DNA from: Parvibaculum sp041688015
GTDB lineage: Bacteria; Pseudomonadota; Alphaproteobacteria; Parvibaculales; Parvibaculaceae
Reading direction: 5' to 3'
Length of the DNA stretch: 64,000 nt
Assembly (NCBI GenBank): GCA_041688015.1
Contig: JBDNIY010000009.1
Location: forward strand, 62,001 to 126,000
The translations under genes and the position numbers were made by a program. Below the pieces are notes generated by a model. The model did no database searches. It was not told the origin of the DNA and worked only from the letters and a program-made list of their open reading frames with translations. This document shows, in pieces, positions 24,343 through 32,727 of the stretch (its first letter is position 1; the number at the start of each line of letters is the position of its first letter).

Positions 24343-24401
24343 GACTATAGCTCAGACGCATGGGTTCTCGAAATGGCGCGAAGCCCTGTTTGCTGTGTGG
24401 G

Positions 24402-24794
24402 TTAGTTTGGCAGATGCGCCGCAAAGGGGCAATCGAGCGAGAAGGCCGGGATGGAGACTTCCAACGTTTCGCCTTTTTCGGTTTCCATTTGATAGGTGCC
24501 GAACATGATGCCGAAGGGCGTCGCAAGCGGGGTGCCGCTGGTGTATTCGAAGCATTCGCCAGGCCGCAAAACAGGCTGTTCGCCGACCACGCCGGGGCCG
24601 CGGACTTCGTGCTGACGGCCAGTCGCATCCGAAATCCGCCAATGACGCGAGCAGAGTTTCACGGTGCGCTCACCGCGATTTTCGATGACAACATGATAGG
24701 CCCAAACGAAATAATCCCGCTCGGGTTCGGATTGATCTTCAAGAAAAGTCGGTTCGACTTCAATATGGATCGAATGGCTTGTTGCGCTAAACAT
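24402..24794 (-). CDS. apaG: ApaG (Co2+/Mg2+ efflux-associated protein)
   Basis: The ATG at 24794 gives 130 residues, the normal ApaG size, and has AAGGA seven bases upstream; a longer in-frame start at 24866 adds a non-conserved tail. The sequence shows the ApaG beta-sandwich with YFVWAYHVVIENRG, LCSRHWRISDA and GTYQMETEKGE. Its biochemical role is uncertain; E. coli mutants have altered cobalt resistance. It lies between argE and metZ, as in many alphaproteobacteria. Confidence 0.92.
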   Translation of the reverse strand: MFSATSHSIHIEVEPTFLEDQSEPERDYFVWAYHVVIENRGERTVKLCSRHWRISDATGRQHEVRGPGVVGEQPVLRPGECFEYTSGTPLATPFGIMFGTYQMETEKGETLEVSIPAFSLDCPFAAHLPN

Positions 24795-24973
24795 TGGCCG
24801 TCCTTGCCTGAATGCGTTGTTGGGGGTGGTCCGTGTCGTGACAGGCCTTCTGTCTGTCGCGCTCACGCGGTCGGTGTCGAGACCGCCAAACGATAAGCGG
24901 CCTCAGTGTCTGAACCTACCCGGAATGTGCTAATCCTCAATTAATAGATGCTGTCGAAAAGATTAATGCCGCT

Positions 24974-26152
24974 TTATGCTTTGGCGAGCGCGGCGTCGAG
25001 GTCCTCAATGATGTCCTGAAGGTCCTCCAGCCCAACTGACAGGCGTACCGTGCCATCCCCAATGCCCACGTCAGCACGTTGCTCGACGCTGAGGCGCTGA
25101 TGCGTCGTCGTGGCAGGGTGCGTGATCAGGCTCTTGGCATCACCAAGATTATTAGAAATTTTGATGATGTTGAGCGCATTGGCAAAGCGGAAGGTGGTTT
25201 CGCGCCCGCCTTTGACGTCGAAGGACACCACATTGCCGCCCATTTCCATCTGCGACATGGCTAGTTCATGCTGGGGATGGCTCGGCAGGCTAGGGTGCAG
25301 CACACGTTCAATTTTTGGATGAGCTTCAAGGAAGCGCGCCACCGCTTCGCCATTGCGCGCGTGTTCGCGCACACGCAGGTCGAGCGTCTCCAGACTTTTC
25401 AGCATCACCCAGGCATTGAACGGGCTGATGGACGGGCCGGTCTGGCGGATGAAATTATGCAGGTTATCAGCGATCCATTGTTTGGATGACAAAACCACCC
25501 CGCCAAGGCAGCGGCCCTGACCGTCAATATGTTTGGTGGCCGAATAGACAACAATGTCGGCGCCAAGCTCCAGCGGACGCTGCAGGATGGGCGTCGCAAA
25601 AACGTTGTCCACCATCAGCAATGCGCCCACCGAATGCGTGATCTCGGCAACCTTGCGCAGGTCGATGATTTCGAGCGCAGGATTGGACGGCGATTCCAGA
25701 AAGACGATCTTGGTATTGGGTTGAATCGCGGCCTTCCACGCCTCAAGATCGCGCCCGTCCACCAGCGTTGAGGCGATGCCATAGCGCGGCAGCAACTCCT
25801 CAATGACAAAGCGGCAGGAGCCGAACATCGCGCGCGATGCGAGCACATGGTCGCCCGCGCGCAGACAGCAAAGCAATGCCGAGGTGACAGCGGCCATGCC
25901 CGTCGCCGTGGCGCGCGCGTCTTCAGCGCCTTCGAGCAGTGCCATGCGCTCTTCAAACATGCGGACCGTGGGGTTGGCAAACCGCGAATAAATGAAACCC
26001 GGATCTTCATTGGTGAAGCGTTTCACCGCCGCTTCCATCGTCTCATAGACATAGCCCGACGTCAGAAACAGCGCCTCGCTGGTTTCGCCGAACTGGCTTC
26101 GCATCGTGCCGCCATGAACAAGCTGGGTGCGGAGGCGGAGGGTTTTGGTCAT
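24974..26152 (-). CDS. metZ: O-succinylhomoserine sulfhydrylase
   Basis: The 392-residue PLP enzyme of the Cys/Met-metabolism family has the cofactor lysine in YSATKHIDGQGR, SGMA-type phosphate contacts near residues 82-86 (ATGMAAVTSALL) and the segment ESPSNPALEI. It uses sulfide to make homocysteine directly from O-succinylhomoserine. The leader contains a SAM-II riboswitch and a terminator, so expression falls when S-adenosylmethionine is plentiful. Confidence 0.92.
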   Translation of the reverse strand: MTKTLRLRTQLVHGGTMRSQFGETSEALFLTSGYVYETMEAAVKRFTNEDPGFIYSRFANPTVRMFEERMALLEGAEDARATATGMAAVTSALLCCLRAGDHVLASRAMFGSCRFVIEELLPRYGIASTLVDGRDLEAWKAAIQPNTKIVFLESPSNPALEIIDLRKVAEITHSVGALLMVDNVFATPILQRPLELGADIVVYSATKHIDGQGRCLGGVVLSSKQWIADNLHNFIRQTGPSISPFNAWVMLKSLETLDLRVREHARNGEAVARFLEAHPKIERVLHPSLPSHPQHELAMSQMEMGGNVVSFDVKGGRETTFRFANALNIIKISNNLGDAKSLITHPATTTHQRLSVEQRADVGIGDGTVRLSVGLEDLQDIIEDLDAALAKA

Positions 26153-26215
26153 GGCGTCTGTCCTGAACTATCGGTCTTGATCTGGCCGGGGGCTCTCTTT
26201 TTGGCCCGAAAATAC

Positions 26216-26257
26216 AAAAAACCCCGACCGATAGAAGGACGGGGTTTATACAAAACC
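26216..26257 (-). terminator. Attenuator: terminator and competing antiterminator before metZ
   Basis: On the minus strand AACCCCG pairs with CGGGGTT (26220-26246) and is followed by a T-run. Just upstream GGGTTT (26252-26257) can instead pair with AAACCC (about 26243-26248), sharing bases with the terminator arm. The two folds exclude each other, as expected of a transcriptional riboswitch platform. Confidence 0.65.
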
Positions 26258-26322
26258 CGACCTCTTTAGCGATTTATTTAACGTGGCCGCAAGCCGGTCG
26301 GCTCAAATCACCACGGGATTGC
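26258..26322 (-). promoter_or_regulatory. SAM-II (metA motif) riboswitch
   Basis: The minus strand carries the SAM-II core: CGTGGTGATTTG, then a stem (GCCGACCGGCTTGCGGC region), CCACGTTAAA and the conserved tail CGCTAAAGAGG. CGTGG pairs with CCACG to form stem 1, and the tail would form the pseudoknot around SAM. The class occurs in alphaproteobacteria before metZ and metA, matching its place 106 bases before the metZ start. Confidence 0.88.
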
Positions 26323-26465
26323 GCAGAAAACTAGTCCCAAGCCGGAATGCCGTCAAGCGGAGGTGAACGGGAAAGACACAGGGGCTTTGCGCCGTAGCGT
26401 CTCACGACTTATAACGGGCGGCTGGCTAGGATGTCGGGGCTGAAACGCTGGGCTAAAGGCGAGAT

Positions 26466-27623
26466 ATGACGAAATCGGCGGACGATCTTTTTCCCCACCA
26501 TGATGGGCTCGAAATCCGGCGCGGGCCGGGGCAGTTGCATGCGACCGGCATTCTACCCGCCCATGGCATCGAGACGCTGATCCGTGAGCAAGAAATCTGG
26601 GGCCTGAAGGAACTAGACAAAAATCAGGTGCAGCCTGCGAGCCTTGATCTCCGGCTTGGGCCGCAAGCTTATCGCTTGCGCGCGAGCTTTTTGCCGGGGC
26701 CTGAGCGCGGTGTCATGGAATGCGTCGAGGAGTTGACGCTGCACAAGATCGACCTGACCGATGGCGCGGTGCTCGAAACTGGCTGCGTCTATCTGGTGCC
26801 GTTGGTTGAGGCTTTGGCCTTGTCTGAGCGGACCTCGGCGTCAGCCAATCCGAAAAGCTCAACGGGGCGGCTTGATGTTTTCACCCGCCTCATCACTGAT
26901 TTTGGTACTGAGTTTGATCAGGTCGTGGCCGGCTACAAGGGGCATTTGTTTTTAGAAATTTCGCCACGCACATTCCCTATTTTGGTGCGTCCCGGCTCGC
27001 GGCTGGCGCAAATTCGGTTTCGCCGTGGGTCGCATACCAGCACGGACGCCGAGATGCAGCGCCTGCATGATGACGTCAAGCTGGTCGATGGCGAAGCCGA
27101 TATTAATGGCGGTGTGGCGCTGACTGTGAATCTCGTCCCCGATAAGGACAGCGACATTGTCGGCTATCGCGCCAAACGCCATTCAGGTGTCATCGATGTG
27201 GATAAAATCGCGGCCTATGACGTGCTGGATTTTTGGGATCCGGTGACGGTGCGTCCCGGCAAAGGGCTTATTCTGGACCCGGACGAATTTTATATTCTCG
27301 CGTCTTGCGAGGCGCTGCATATTCCCGCGACCCATGCCGGTGAGATGGTGGCCTATAATCCACTGGTCGGTGAGTTTCGCGTGCATTATGCAGGTTTCTT
27401 TGATCCGGGCTTTGGCGCGCGTGAAGCGGGCGGGGCAGGCAGTCGCATTGTGCTGGAAGTGCGCAGCCATGACGTGCCCTTCATCCTTGAGCACGGTCAG
27501 ATCATCGGACGCTTCATCTTGGAACGCCTGACCGATCGGCCTGCCGTACTTTATGGTGCAGGGCTTGGCTCCAACTATCAGCGTCAGGGCCTGAAGCTGT
27601 CCAAACATTTCAAAGCTCTCTGA
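26466..27623 (+). CDS. dcd: 2'-Deoxycytidine 5'-triphosphate deaminase, long alphaproteobacterial type
   Basis: The 385-residue protein is about twice the length of E. coli Dcd and matches the long PF06559-type enzyme, an apparent duplication of the dUTPase/dCTP-deaminase fold. QVQPASLDLRLG in the N-terminal half and FYILASCEALHIP in the C-terminal half are corresponding beta-barrel segments. It converts dCTP to dUTP for thymidylate synthesis. It is divergent from metZ and followed directly by cidA. Confidence 0.88.
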   Translation: MTKSADDLFPHHDGLEIRRGPGQLHATGILPAHGIETLIREQEIWGLKELDKNQVQPASLDLRLGPQAYRLRASFLPGPERGVMECVEELTLHKIDLTDGAVLETGCVYLVPLVEALALSERTSASANPKSSTGRLDVFTRLITDFGTEFDQVVAGYKGHLFLEISPRTFPILVRPGSRLAQIRFRRGSHTSTDAEMQRLHDDVKLVDGEADINGGVALTVNLVPDKDSDIVGYRAKRHSGVIDVDKIAAYDVLDFWDPVTVRPGKGLILDPDEFYILASCEALHIPATHAGEMVAYNPLVGEFRVHYAGFFDPGFGAREAGGAGSRIVLEVRSHDVPFILEHGQIIGRFILERLTDRPAVLYGAGLGSNYQRQGLKLSKHFKAL

Positions 27624-27626
27624 GTG

Positions 27627-28028
27627 ATGGTAAAAGAGCGTCCCTTCCTTGCCCGCCTATTGCTGTGGGCGCTCGCCTTTCTGGCGCTTGTCGTTTGCAA
27701 TGAAGCAGGCGGCTGGATCGTGCGCGAAACAGGCCTGCCGTTTCCCGGTACCGTTATCGGCATCCTCATTTTGCTGGTGATCCTGCTCAGCCTGCGCCAT
27801 GTGCCTGAGCCTTTGCGCGTCGTGTCGGTGAAACTGCTCGACCATCTCAATCTCTTCTATGTGCCCGCAGGCGTCGGCGTGCTGGGCTATGTGGCGCTGA
27901 TCGCGCAGGACCTGTGGCCCATCATCATCACCATGTTTGTTAGTACCTTTTTGGCGACCATCGCAGGTGGGCTTGCCTTTCAATGGGTCGCACGCCTGAG
28001 TGATGCGCCTAAAGGAGCCGACGAATGA
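27627..28028 (+). CDS. CidA/LrgA-family holin-like protein
   Basis: The 133-residue protein has four membrane helices and the CidA/LrgA pattern around GLPFPGTVIGILILLVILL and FFYVPAGVGVLGY. Members form oligomeric membrane pores linked to murein hydrolase control, or small-molecule export. It starts three bases after dcd and overlaps the LrgB-type gene by four bases, the standard two-gene arrangement. The ATG at 27627 or the preceding GTG at 27624 could be used. Confidence 0.88.
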   Translation: MVKERPFLARLLLWALAFLALVVCNEAGGWIVRETGLPFPGTVIGILILLVILLSLRHVPEPLRVVSVKLLDHLNLFYVPAGVGVLGYVALIAQDLWPIIITMFVSTFLATIAGGLAFQWVARLSDAPKGADE

Positions 28029-28744
28029 GCGACATCGGCGGTGATTTTATTTTCAGAGGAGCGGTCGAAGCGGCCGGCTGGCTTGCGCTCACCATCGCAT
28101 TCTATGTCGTGGCGCGACGCCTGCAACAAGCAACGAACGGCAACCCGTTGGCCAATACCGTGCTCGTCGCCGCGCTCCCCATCATCGCCATCTTGAGCCT
28201 CGGCCACGTGCCAGTTTCCGACTATCAAGAAGGCGGCGTCATTCTCCTTTGGATATTGGGGCCCGCCACAGTGGCGCTCGCCGTGCCACTCTATATGAAT
28301 TTCTGGCATGTCCATGCGGCATGGAAACCGATGGGTGCGGCGCTGCTGGCGGGCTCTGCGGTGGCGATCATCTCGTCAGTGGCGCTGGGTTGGCTGCTGG
28401 GTGCCAGCGGCGAGACGATCCGCTCGCTTGCGCCCAAGACTGTGACGACGCCGATTGCCATGGGTATTGCCGAACAGATCGGCGGCATTCCGGCGCTGAC
28501 CGCCGCTTTCGTAATTTTTACGGGCATCATCGGCGCGGTGTCGGCCAGCGCGCTTTTCCGGTTGGTGGCAGTCAATGACGAGCGCGCCCGAGGGTTTGCG
28601 CTGGGCGTCTCTTCCGGTGGCATTGGGACTGCGCGCGCTTTTCAGGAAAGCCTGTTGGCAGGGACTTTTTCTGGTGTCGGCATGGCGCTCAACGGCATCA
28701 TCACGGCGATCTTGCTGCCGCTGATCTGGCTTGCTTTTTCCTGA
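28025..28744 (+). CDS. LrgB/CidB-family membrane protein
   Basis: The 239-residue protein has about seven membrane helices and the LrgB signature LAPKTVTTPIAMGIAEQIGG, followed by TGIIGAV and the SSGGIGTARAFQES segment. It partners the CidA/LrgA-type protein upstream. In plants and bacteria LrgB-type proteins transport glycolate or pyruvate, so a metabolite-export role is as likely as autolysis control. Confidence 0.9.
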   Translation: MSDIGGDFIFRGAVEAAGWLALTIAFYVVARRLQQATNGNPLANTVLVAALPIIAILSLGHVPVSDYQEGGVILLWILGPATVALAVPLYMNFWHVHAAWKPMGAALLAGSAVAIISSVALGWLLGASGETIRSLAPKTVTTPIAMGIAEQIGGIPALTAAFVIFTGIIGAVSASALFRLVAVNDERARGFALGVSSGGIGTARAFQESLLAGTFSGVGMALNGIITAILLPLIWLAFS

Positions 28745-28783
28745 TTGCGAAGGGATAGCCAGAAAGGCTAAACAAGGGGCCTC

Positions 28784-28857
28784 GCGGGTGTAGCTCAATG
28801 GTAGAGCTTTTGCTTCCCAAGCAAGTGACGAGGGTTCGATTCCCTTCACCCGCTCCA
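28784..28857 (+). tRNA. tRNA-Gly (anticodon CCC), CCA encoded
   Basis: All four arms can be drawn: acceptor GCGGGTG/CACCCGC, D arm GCTC/GAGC, anticodon arm TTTGC/GCAAG with loop TTCCCAA (anticodon CCC), and T arm GAGGG/CCCTT with loop TTCGATT. A four-base variable loop, discriminator T and encoded CCA complete 74 bases. Confidence 0.95.
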
Positions 28858-28905
28858 ATCTCCCTGCGGTAATGACCCGCGGTTACGCCCGGCGAGACAG
28901 ATCCC

Positions 28906-29925
28906 ATGCAACACCAGCTAAGAGACGGCGATTTGCTGGATAGCGCTGGCGCGCTTACTGAGTGCGGCTATGCCACATCAGAGGTCAAACGCTATTCCCG
29001 CAGTGCCATCAAAGCACCTTGGTATCGCATCAAAGAATGGGATTATTACTGTGTGCTGACCGAGGATTTTGGCATCGCGCTGACCATCGCCGACAATTCC
29101 TATATGGGTTTGCTGTCGGCCTCATGGCTCGATTTCCGTACCCGCCGCCAGATCACGCAAGGGCCGATGATCGGCTTTCCGCGTGGGCGCATGAGCCTGC
29201 CACAAAGCGCCGACAGTGGCGACATCGTGTGCGACCACAAAGATGTGTCGATCGCCTTTCATCATGTCGAAGGCGGGCGCGTGTTGATGGTGGACTATCC
29301 CTCTTTCGGTGGCGGCAAGGGGCTCAAGGGCGAAATCCATCTGAGCGAGCCAGAGATGGACCGTCTGGTGATCGCCACGCCTTTTGCCGGTGCGCCGCGC
29401 GCTTTCTACTACAATCAGAAGATCAATTGCATGCCCGCGACGGGCCGCATTACCTTTGATGGCAAGGCCTATGAGTTTGCAGCCAGCCGCGCCTTCGGCC
29501 TGCTTGATTGGGGTCGGGGCGTCTGGACCTATGACAACACATGGTACTGGGGCTCGGCGTCAGGGCTTCTTGATGGTAAGAGTTTCGGTTTTAATATCGG
29601 CTACGGCTTTGGCGACACGTCTGCGGCCAGTGAGAACATGGTTTTTTATGAAGGCCGCGCCTATAAGCTAGCCGACATCGCATGGCACATTCCCGCATCG
29701 GGCTTTGACACGGCTCCATGGACCTTCACCAGCAGCGATGGTCGCTTTGAAATGACCTTCGAGCCGGTGATGGACCGCGCGGCCACTTTCGACGTCGAGC
29801 TGCTGCGCTCGATCCAACATCAAGTGTTTGGCCATTTCACGGGTTTTGTCGTTCTTGATGATGGTCGTAAACTCGAGGTGGAGCGATTTCAGGGCTTTGC
29901 CGAAGAAGTCAAAAATCGCTGGTAG
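28906..29925 (+). CDS. DUF2804-family protein
   Basis: The 339-residue protein matches DUF2804: the early segment IKEWDYYCVLTEDFGIALTIAD, a middle FYYNQKINCMPATG and the late FGLLDWGRGVWTY-to-WYWGSASG block. The family is soluble, all-beta (lipocalin-like by general character) and without an assigned reaction. It is separated from malonyl-CoA synthetase by 24 bases and probably shares its transcript, hinting at a lipid role. A tRNA lies upstream. Confidence 0.85.
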   Translation: MQHQLRDGDLLDSAGALTECGYATSEVKRYSRSAIKAPWYRIKEWDYYCVLTEDFGIALTIADNSYMGLLSASWLDFRTRRQITQGPMIGFPRGRMSLPQSADSGDIVCDHKDVSIAFHHVEGGRVLMVDYPSFGGGKGLKGEIHLSEPEMDRLVIATPFAGAPRAFYYNQKINCMPATGRITFDGKAYEFAASRAFGLLDWGRGVWTYDNTWYWGSASGLLDGKSFGFNIGYGFGDTSAASENMVFYEGRAYKLADIAWHIPASGFDTAPWTFTSSDGRFEMTFEPVMDRAATFDVELLRSIQHQVFGHFTGFVVLDDGRKLEVERFQGFAEEVKNRW

Positions 29926-29949
29926 CGTTTCCTATTTGAAGAGTTTTTC

Positions 29950-31485
29950 ATGGCCACATCGCTTTATACGCTGATCGCCCAGTCCTTTCCTGATGACCGC
30001 CGTCGCGTTGCCATTGAGGCACCTGATCGAGCGAATATGGGCAAGGCCGTGCGAGCGAGCTGGAGCTTTGCCGACCTTGAAAGCGCTACGGCGCGCTATG
30101 CCAGTCTGATCAGCGATCTGGGCGTGCAGCGCGGCGACCGCGTGGCCGTCCAGGTTGAAAAGTCACCTGAAGCTCTCTTCATCTATCTTGCTTGTTTGCG
30201 TGGAGGCTTTGTCTTCTTGCCGATGAACACAGCCTATCGCACCGATGAAGTGGATTATCTGGTCGGCAATGCCGAGCCCGCCTTGATGGTCTGCGAGCCT
30301 GCGCGCGAAGACGAGATGCTCGAAATTGCGCGCCGCTATGGGCAGATGCAGGTCTTGACGCTGGACGGCTTTGGGCGTGGCAGCTTTGCCGCTGCCGCCG
30401 GGCGCGTCGCCAATGCGCACCCACCTGTTGATTGCGCTTCAAGTGATCTCGCCGCGATCCTCTATACGTCGGGCACGACTGGCAAGCCCAAAGGCGCGAT
30501 GCTGAGCCATGGCAATCTCGCAGCCAATGGTTTGGCTCTACGCGACGGCTGGGCTTTTACCGAAGCAGATGTGTTGCTGCACGCCTTGCCGGTGTTTCAC
30601 GCGCATGGATTATTCGTGGCCTGCCACTGCGCCTTGCTATCTGGTGCACGCATGATCTGGCTGGCTAAATTTGACGCCAAGCAAGTGATCGAAAAACTGC
30701 CTGAAGCCACGGTTTTTATGGGTGTGCCGACATTTTATACCCGCCTGCTCGACGATGCGTCTTTCACCCGCGACGTTGTCGGCCACATGCGGCTGTTCAC
30801 CAGCGGCTCTGCGCCGTTGCTGGCGGAAACTTTTGAGGAATTCAAGACGCGTACCGGGCTTGCAATCCTTGAACGCTATGGCATGACCGAAACCGGCATG
30901 AACAGTTCCAACCCTTACGATGGCGAACGGCGCGCGGGCACGGTGGGATTTGCGCTACCTGGCACCGAGGCGCGCGTGATGAACGGTGAGGCCGAATGCG
31001 CGCGCGGCGAGGTTGGTGACTTGCAGGTGCGTGGCCAGAATGTTTTTTCGGGCTATTGGCGGATGCCGGAAAAGACGGCTGAGGAATTTGCCGAAGGCCA
31101 ATGGTTCAAGACCGGCGACGTGGCGATGATCGACGCAGATGGCTATATTCATCTGGTGGGGCGCGCCAAGGACTTGATTATTTCCGGCGGCTTCAACGTC
31201 TATCCTAAAGAGATTGAAGAACTGATCGACGATATGCCCGAGGTGCTGGAAAGCGCCATAGTCGGCGTGCCGCATCGCGACTTTGGCGAGGCGGGCGTGG
31301 CCGTAGTTGTGCTCAATAAGGGCGCGGGCCTTGATGAAGCGATCTTGATTGCGCGCGTGAAGGAAAAGATCGCCAATTACAAGGTGCCCAAGCACGCGGT
31401 CTTTGTCGAAAGTTTGCCGCGCAACACGATGGGCAAGGTCCAAAAAAATCTGCTGCGAGAAACCTACAAGGACGCTTGCACCTAG
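29950..31485 (+). CDS. matB: Malonyl-CoA synthetase (MatB-type acyl-CoA ligase)
   Basis: The 511-residue ANL-superfamily enzyme has the P-loop YTSGTTGKPKGAMLSHGN, the ERYGMTETGMNSSNPYDG core, the hinge GRAKDLIISGGFN and the catalytic lysine in NTMGKVQKN. Many positions agree with remembered Rhodopseudomonas MatB, including the NPYDG(E/D)R segment near the substrate site. It activates malonate or methylmalonate with ATP and CoA. No malonyl-CoA decarboxylase or malonate transporter is adjacent. Confidence 0.88.
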   Translation: MATSLYTLIAQSFPDDRRRVAIEAPDRANMGKAVRASWSFADLESATARYASLISDLGVQRGDRVAVQVEKSPEALFIYLACLRGGFVFLPMNTAYRTDEVDYLVGNAEPALMVCEPAREDEMLEIARRYGQMQVLTLDGFGRGSFAAAAGRVANAHPPVDCASSDLAAILYTSGTTGKPKGAMLSHGNLAANGLALRDGWAFTEADVLLHALPVFHAHGLFVACHCALLSGARMIWLAKFDAKQVIEKLPEATVFMGVPTFYTRLLDDASFTRDVVGHMRLFTSGSAPLLAETFEEFKTRTGLAILERYGMTETGMNSSNPYDGERRAGTVGFALPGTEARVMNGEAECARGEVGDLQVRGQNVFSGYWRMPEKTAEEFAEGQWFKTGDVAMIDADGYIHLVGRAKDLIISGGFNVYPKEIEELIDDMPEVLESAIVGVPHRDFGEAGVAVVVLNKGAGLDEAILIARVKEKIANYKVPKHAVFVESLPRNTMGKVQKNLLRETYKDACT

Positions 31486-32072
31486 TCGCGCAGAGCAGGA
31501 TCTTTGGATTCGCGACGGTCGCGGTGGTCGCCGCGGTTCTTGCCGCGCCGCTCCGCGGCTGTGCCATCGTCGCGACGGCGGCGACGATCAGGACTAATAT
31601 AGGCATTAGATTCGACGAAAGTGCGTGGCTTCTTGACGGTGGTCTCAAGCCGCGCCCGCAACTGCGCCGCTATAAACGACTTCAGCATGACTTCATTGGC
31701 ACCCGCATCACGGGCCGCCACAATGCGTTCGCGTTCGGCAACGGCTGTCACGAACATGACGGGCACCGCATTGGGTAACTTGCCGGTGCCTTTGCGAAGC
31801 GTGGCGAGAAATTTGACGCCGTCGAGCGGCGACAGATCATCGATGACCACAAGATCAATCGGTTGGCTCAAGAGAGTTTCGACGACACCTTGTGTTGTGC
31901 GTTGGTGCACGACATTGCGAATGCCGAGCCCCTCCAGAACCGTCTGGAAAATGGCGAACATGGAAAGATTGTCAACGATCACAAGCGTATTGAGGACTCG
32001 AAGTTGATCAGGTCCAAGCTCGCTCAGCGTTGCGCTCTCGTCGGTGTTGGTTTCGCCCAGTTTGCTAGCCAT
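31482..32072 (-). CDS. Single-domain response regulator with basic tail (paralogue of the next gene)
   Basis: The 196-residue protein has a CheY-like receiver domain (about 27-150) with an aspartate pair D78/D79 in LVVIDDLSPLDG. The acidic pocket is reduced (VIVDN, one acidic residue), and the usual KPF is KSF. A basic, proline-arginine tail with PDRRRRR follows (about 165-196). No output domain is present. It and the following gene share the tail motif and order, so they are a tandem duplication. It overlaps matB convergently by four bases. Confidence 0.85.
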   Translation of the reverse strand: MASKLGETNTDESATLSELGPDQLRVLNTLVIVDNLSMFAIFQTVLEGLGIRNVVHQRTTQGVVETLLSQPIDLVVIDDLSPLDGVKFLATLRKGTGKLPNAVPVMFVTAVAERERIVAARDAGANEVMLKSFIAAQLRARLETTVKKPRTFVESNAYISPDRRRRRDDGTAAERRGKNRGDHRDRRESKDPALRD

Positions 32073-32144
32073 TACAGAGTGACAACAGGCACATTATGCC
32101 TATGCCCGCTTAGCAGAAGGTTAGAAGACGCAGTTAATGGATCG

Positions 32145-32699
32145 TTACTGGGCGGTCTTGTCTGAACTGCGGCGGTGCTCAGCGGCTACTTTCTCGCGGC
32201 GACGGCGATCCGGCCCAACAAAATCTTCGCTCTTGACCAGGGCGCGCGGCTTGGCGAGCGCCATTTCTATGCGCGTGATCATCTGGGCAGCAGAGAAAGG
32301 CTTGGACAGAATTTCGGTCACGCCCGCATCGCGGGCAGCGAAAATGGCGCTTTTGTTCAATTTGAAAGTGATGTGGATGATCGGCACGGACCGCGTGATT
32401 GGTGATTTGGATTTCCGCACCTCCCTGACGACAGTGAGCCCATCATAAGGCCTCTGAAGGTCGTCGATCAGGATCATGTCCACCGTTTGTGATGCGAGGA
32501 TATCCAGCGCGTCGCTGCCGATACGGGCTTCGTATATCCGCCCGACACCGAGCGATTTTAGAATGCCGCAAACGAGGCTGGACATGTGACCGGCGTCTTC
32601 AACGACCATGACGTTGAGGCGCGCATAGGTCTTTTTATCGATAGCGCTGGTGGCGGGGTGGGGAACAGTAGAACTAGCATCAGACATACTCATACTCAC
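32145..32699 (-). CDS. Single-domain response regulator with basic tail
   Basis: The 184-residue protein has a receiver domain (about 27-150) with acidic pocket VVEDAG, the aspartates D79/D80 in ILIDDLQRPYDG and an intact KPF. It ends with GPDRRRREKVAAEHRR. This paralogue keeps canonical phosphorylation residues, unlike its neighbour at 31482-32072. The tail motif GPDRRRR recurs in alphaproteobacterial stand-alone receivers of unknown output. No kinase is adjacent; an unusual kinase-like protein lies at 41743-43719. Confidence 0.87.
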   Translation of the reverse strand: MSMSMSDASSTVPHPATSAIDKKTYARLNVMVVEDAGHMSSLVCGILKSLGVGRIYEARIGSDALDILASQTVDMILIDDLQRPYDGLTVVREVRKSKSPITRSVPIIHITFKLNKSAIFAARDAGVTEILSKPFSAAQMITRIEMALAKPRALVKSEDFVGPDRRRREKVAAEHRRSSDKTAQ

Positions 32700-32727
32700 T
32701 GGTTATCGACAGCATGGCCCTAATCCG

